From the NCBI GenBank assembly GCA_948663505.1, contig CAPNAQ010000091.1, positions 1 through 7,269 of the forward strand: 7,269 nucleotides of DNA, written 5' to 3'. The notes below the pieces were generated by a model. That model had not been told where the DNA came from. It saw only the letters and a program-made list of their open reading frames with translations, and made no database searches. Positions 5,314-7,269 of this stretch are shown one piece after another (the stretch's first letter is position 1; every line of letters starts with the position of its first letter). The position numbers were made by a program, and so were the translations under genes. This DNA comes from an uncultured Clostridia bacterium. Its GTDB lineage: Bacteria; Bacillota; Clostridia; TANB77; CAG-508.

Positions 5314-6861
5314 TTGGTAACAGGTAGCTTACAAGTAAAAGGGCTAGTTTATTATGTTGTTTTAAATCTATATCCAAATAATAAGAGAAATCAAAAATGG
5401 ATACCTACTACTGTTATAGCTGATGGTAAAAAAGTAAATCAAATAAAAGCTGAAAAGTTACTTTCAGATATTCGTATGATTTACGATAAAGATTCTTACA
5501 TAGACAACAAGAAAACAGCTGAACAATTATTAGAAGAACAAAATCAAAGCAAAACTACAGCATTATCTTTATTACCTAAAATTAATAAAGATAATCAAAT
5601 AGAACAACTTTGTTTAAGTAATCAAACTTTATCGAATGAAGACGAATTAATAATTACCAAATGTTTATCTGCTTGGTATAACATATCAAAAGAAGAAATG
5701 ATAAATTCTTTAATGAGTATTATTAAAGAAAATCCAAATACTCATTTAATTAAAAAGATTATTACAGATTTAGTTAATAAATTATCAGATGATCCGCGAG
5801 AACAAAGACTTCAAAAAATAGGACATTATCATAATATGCTATTTAGTAATTATATCAGACAATGGCTTAAGTCTATTCAAAATCAAGTTGCTAAAAGCAC
5901 CTATAAAGGATATTACGACCATGTTAATTGTAGAATGATTCCTTATTTTGAAAATGAAGAATTACTTTTAAAAGATGTTACATTAGCTGATATTTACAAT
6001 TATATTGAATATCTTTTTAGTGAAGGTTTAAAGCCTAATACTGTAAAACATCATAGGTCAATTCTATCTTGTATCTTTACTAGAACAGTTGAACAAGAAT
6101 TATTTGAATACAATTTTATTAATAACTTAAAACCTATTAAATCAGACCACTATATTGGTAATTTTTATAAACACGAGGAATTATTACATCTATTTGAAAT
6201 TGCAGAAAATACCACTATTCGCCTAGAAGTTATTATTGCAGCAGTTTATGGATTAAGGCGTGAAGAAGTTTTAGGCTTAAAATGGGATTGCATTGATTTT
6301 ACAAGAAAAACAATTACTATAAAACATACAGTTCAAAGATTTAAAATTAATGGTAAAACACAGTTTGTGTTTAAGAATAAAACAAAATCACAATCATCTT
6401 ATCGTACATTACCATTATTTGATTTTATAGAAGTTTTATTAAATGAATATAAAGAAATGTATGCCGAATATAAAAAGATATTTGGTAACACTTATTGTAA
6501 CAAATATAAAGACTATATTTGTTTAATGCCAAATGGTGAACTTATGAAACCAGGATATTTAAGTCATATATTTTCAAAGCTATTAGAAGATAATGAATTA
6601 AAACGAATTCGTTTACATGATTTAAGACACTCTTGTGCTACTTTATTAGTGCAAAATAAAGTTCCAATTAAAGATATTCAAATATGGCTAGGACATTCTA
6701 ATATTCAAACTACTATGATTTATACTCATCTAGATGAAACAAATAAAGAAGTTTCTGCACAAGTTTTGATGGCTAAATTCCAATTTATTTTGACTAATTA
6801 TAATGAGAATGAAATTTATGAGATGAAGAATGAGACTTTGAATAATATCTATGAAATATAG
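5314..6861 (+). CDS. int: tyrosine recombinase/integrase with an extended linker
   Basis: A 515-residue site-specific recombinase that would integrate and excise this element at tRNA-Leu. Domains: N-terminal arm-binding domain (about 3-60, GSLQVKGLVYYVVLNL...KWI), an extra linker of about 100 residues (about 65-165), a SAM-like core-binding domain (about 173-275), and the catalytic domain (about 285-485). The catalytic set is complete: Arg315 (YGLRREE), Lys356 (KNKTKS, likely), His435 and Arg438 (HDLRHS), His461 (LGHSN) and nucleophile Tyr470 (MIYTHLD). The start is TTG 5314 with a strong AAAGGAGG 4 nt upstream; no in-frame ATG is near and the family's N-terminal motif begins here. Relatives are usually about 380-420 residues. 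A short acidic tail (493-515) follows the catalytic domain. Confidence 0.96.
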   Translation: MVTGSLQVKGLVYYVVLNLYPNNKRNQKWIPTTVIADGKKVNQIKAEKLLSDIRMIYDKDSYIDNKKTAEQLLEEQNQSKTTALSLLPKINKDNQIEQLCLSNQTLSNEDELIITKCLSAWYNISKEEMINSLMSIIKENPNTHLIKKIITDLVNKLSDDPREQRLQKIGHYHNMLFSNYIRQWLKSIQNQVAKSTYKGYYDHVNCRMIPYFENEELLLKDVTLADIYNYIEYLFSEGLKPNTVKHHRSILSCIFTRTVEQELFEYNFINNLKPIKSDHYIGNFYKHEELLHLFEIAENTTIRLEVIIAAVYGLRREEVLGLKWDCIDFTRKTITIKHTVQRFKINGKTQFVFKNKTKSQSSYRTLPLFDFIEVLLNEYKEMYAEYKKIFGNTYCNKYKDYICLMPNGELMKPGYLSHIFSKLLEDNELKRIRLHDLRHSCATLLVQNKVPIKDIQIWLGHSNIQTTMIYTHLDETNKEVSAQVLMAKFQFILTNYNENEIYEMKNETLNNIYEI

Positions 6862-6893
6862 ATAATTCAAGTCAGTTTAAAGACATAGAAAAA

Positions 6894-6924
6894 GTTGTTG
6901 CAACCCACCAAGTTTAACAACAAC
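6894..6924 (-). terminator. possible terminator facing the tRNA-Leu transcript
   Basis: GTTGTTG (6894-6900) and CAACAAC (6918-6924) form a 7-bp stem with a 17-nt loop. On the minus strand the stem is followed by TTTTTC, so it would stop transcripts coming leftward from tRNA-Leu before they run into the integrase in antisense. It would replace the native terminator now separated at 1213-1250. On the plus strand no T-run follows, so it is not a clear integrase terminator; I see none. Confidence 0.5.
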
Positions 6925-6935
6925 CACTTACAAAA

Positions 6936-6968
6936 TGTTAGAAAATTTTATCAAATCTGTTAGAAAAA
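6936..6968 (+). other. right pair of putative integrase arm-binding sites
   Basis: TGTTAGAAAAT (6936-6946) and TGTTAGAAAAA (6958-6968) are 22 bp apart start to start, in the same orientation and with the same spacing as the pair at 1492-1524. They lie 51 bp inside the right attachment site, against 152 bp for the left pair. Arm sites at unequal distances from the crossover are common in elements of this kind. An inverted relative, TTTTCTAC, is at 6977-6984. Confidence 0.7.
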
Positions 6969-7018
6969 CGATAGAATTTTCTACTTATTCAATTTCTCAT
7001 AAAGTTCGAAAACCTTAT

Positions 7019-7071
7019 TTGGTGCGGATGAGAGGACTCGAACCTCCACGTCGTTGACACTGGTTCCTAAG
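7019..7071. repeat. right attachment-site copy within tRNA-Leu
   Basis: Matches 1287-1339 at 52 of 53 positions. It covers the tRNA from its CCA end to the first base of the anticodon loop; the homology ends at 7071. Since the element lies on the 3' side of the tRNA, this copy came in with the element and rebuilt a complete tRNA gene at the junction. Confidence 0.93.
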
Positions 7072-7103
7072 ACCAGCGCGTCTACCAGTTCCGCCACATC
7101 CGC
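7020..7103 (-). tRNA. tRNA-Leu (UAG anticodon)
   Basis: An 84-nt class II tRNA with encoded CCA (7020-7022). The acceptor GCGGATG (7103-7097) pairs fully with CATCCGC (7030-7024), and the discriminator is A. The anticodon stem CTGGT/ACCAG closes the loop CTTAGGA, giving anticodon UAG, which reads CUN leucine codons. A long variable arm follows, then T stem GGAGG/CCTCT with loop TTCGAGT. The gene is the insertion target; its 3' half from the anticodon loop onward is supplied by the element. Confidence 0.96.
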
Positions 7104-7106
7104 ATT

Positions 7107-7158
7107 TTCTATTGACATTACTTATATTAACACATTCAGCCTTTTATTGTCAATAGAA
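7107..7158. repeat. 11-bp perfect inverted repeat around the tRNA-Leu promoter
   Basis: TTCTATTGACA (7107-7117) and TGTCAATAGAA (7148-7158) are exact complements 30 nt apart. The right arm contains the -35 of the tRNA promoter. The left arm lies 3 bp before the mature tRNA 5' end, so the -35 element is mirrored just downstream of the start point. The plus-strand TTGACA has no matching -10. Confidence 0.6.
7124..7153 (-). promoter_or_regulatory. tRNA-Leu promoter
   Basis: On the minus strand a consensus TTGACA (7148-7153) and TAATAT (7124-7129) are separated by 18 nt. Transcription would start near 7117, giving a short 5' leader before the mature end at 7103. The sequence further upstream to the window end (7159-7269) is very AT-rich, may act as an UP element, and contains no gene I can see. 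Confidence 0.7.
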
Positions 7159-7269
7159 TTTTTATATTTTTTTCAATTTGCTAAATAATTTGTAAATTAA
7201 AATCTAAGATATATTTTTTATATATTTTTAAATGATCTATAACTTATTTATATGTTACTTTATATACAT

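Larger units (their letters stand above)
1287..7071. mobile_element. 5.7-kb tRNA-Leu-integrated element with tyrosine integrase
   Basis: Both ends carry the same 3' half of tRNA-Leu(UAG), and the intact tRNA gene is at the right end, as expected for site-specific insertion by a tyrosine recombinase. An excisionase-type gene and the integrase lie next to the right end. Paired 22-bp-spaced direct repeats lie just inside each end. Cargo is a damaged toxin-antitoxin pair, a broken acetyltransferase and an intact MFS transporter. No relaxase, type IV secretion, replication or capsid gene is present. It is best described as a minimal genomic island that can probably excise but would need outside help to move between cells. 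Alternatively, it is a remnant of a larger ICE or prophage. Confidence 0.9.

Noticed and set aside
1..7269. CRISPR array, rRNA, riboswitch, relaxase or replication genes
   Set aside because: No regularly spaced repeats, conserved RNA cores or relevant protein motifs are visible on either strand.

Overview
The window is very AT-rich, with strong purine-rich ribosome sites (AGGAGG, AAAGGAG), standard stop codons including TGA, and a tRNA gene that encodes its own CCA. This suggests a low-GC Firmicute, most likely a Clostridium-like lineage. That placement is an inference; other low-GC groups such as Fusobacteria are not excluded.

The main content is a small integrative element of about 5.7 kb inserted into the 3' half of a tRNA-Leu(UAG) gene. 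The intact tRNA is at the right end on the minus strand (7020-7103). A copy of its 3' half, from the anticodon loop to the CCA, lies at 1287-1339. These are the two halves of the attachment site: 52 of 53 positions match, with a perfect 46-bp core. Inside each end is a pair of direct repeats (TGTTAGAAAAT) spaced exactly 22 bp apart, which look like integrase arm-binding sites.

Left of the element (1-1286) is presumed chromosome: an AAA/ABC-fold ATPase on the minus strand, its upstream region with several inverted repeats, and a hairpin terminator that probably served the tRNA before integration. To the right (7104-7269) is the tRNA promoter.

Inside the element, left to right: a RelB/DinJ-type antitoxin gene (+) followed with 1-nt overlap by a YafQ-type toxin gene that is frameshifted (+); a GNAT acetyltransferase gene with two frameshifts (-); an intergenic region with repeated 17-bp operator-like sequences but no regulator gene; an intact 12-helix MFS transporter (-) with a very long hairpin terminator; a small excisionase-type helix-turn-helix gene (+); and an intact tyrosine integrase (+) with an unusually long linker near its N terminus. 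No replication, relaxase, conjugation or phage structural genes are present.

The two recombination genes and the transporter are open, while the toxin and acetyltransferase are broken. The element therefore looks able to integrate and excise, but must depend on another element for transfer. The points most worth a second look are a prfB-like CTT-TAA context at the toxin frameshift, a mutation in the left tRNA copy that would leave a mismatched tRNA-Leu after excision, the orphan operator cluster, and the extended integrase.
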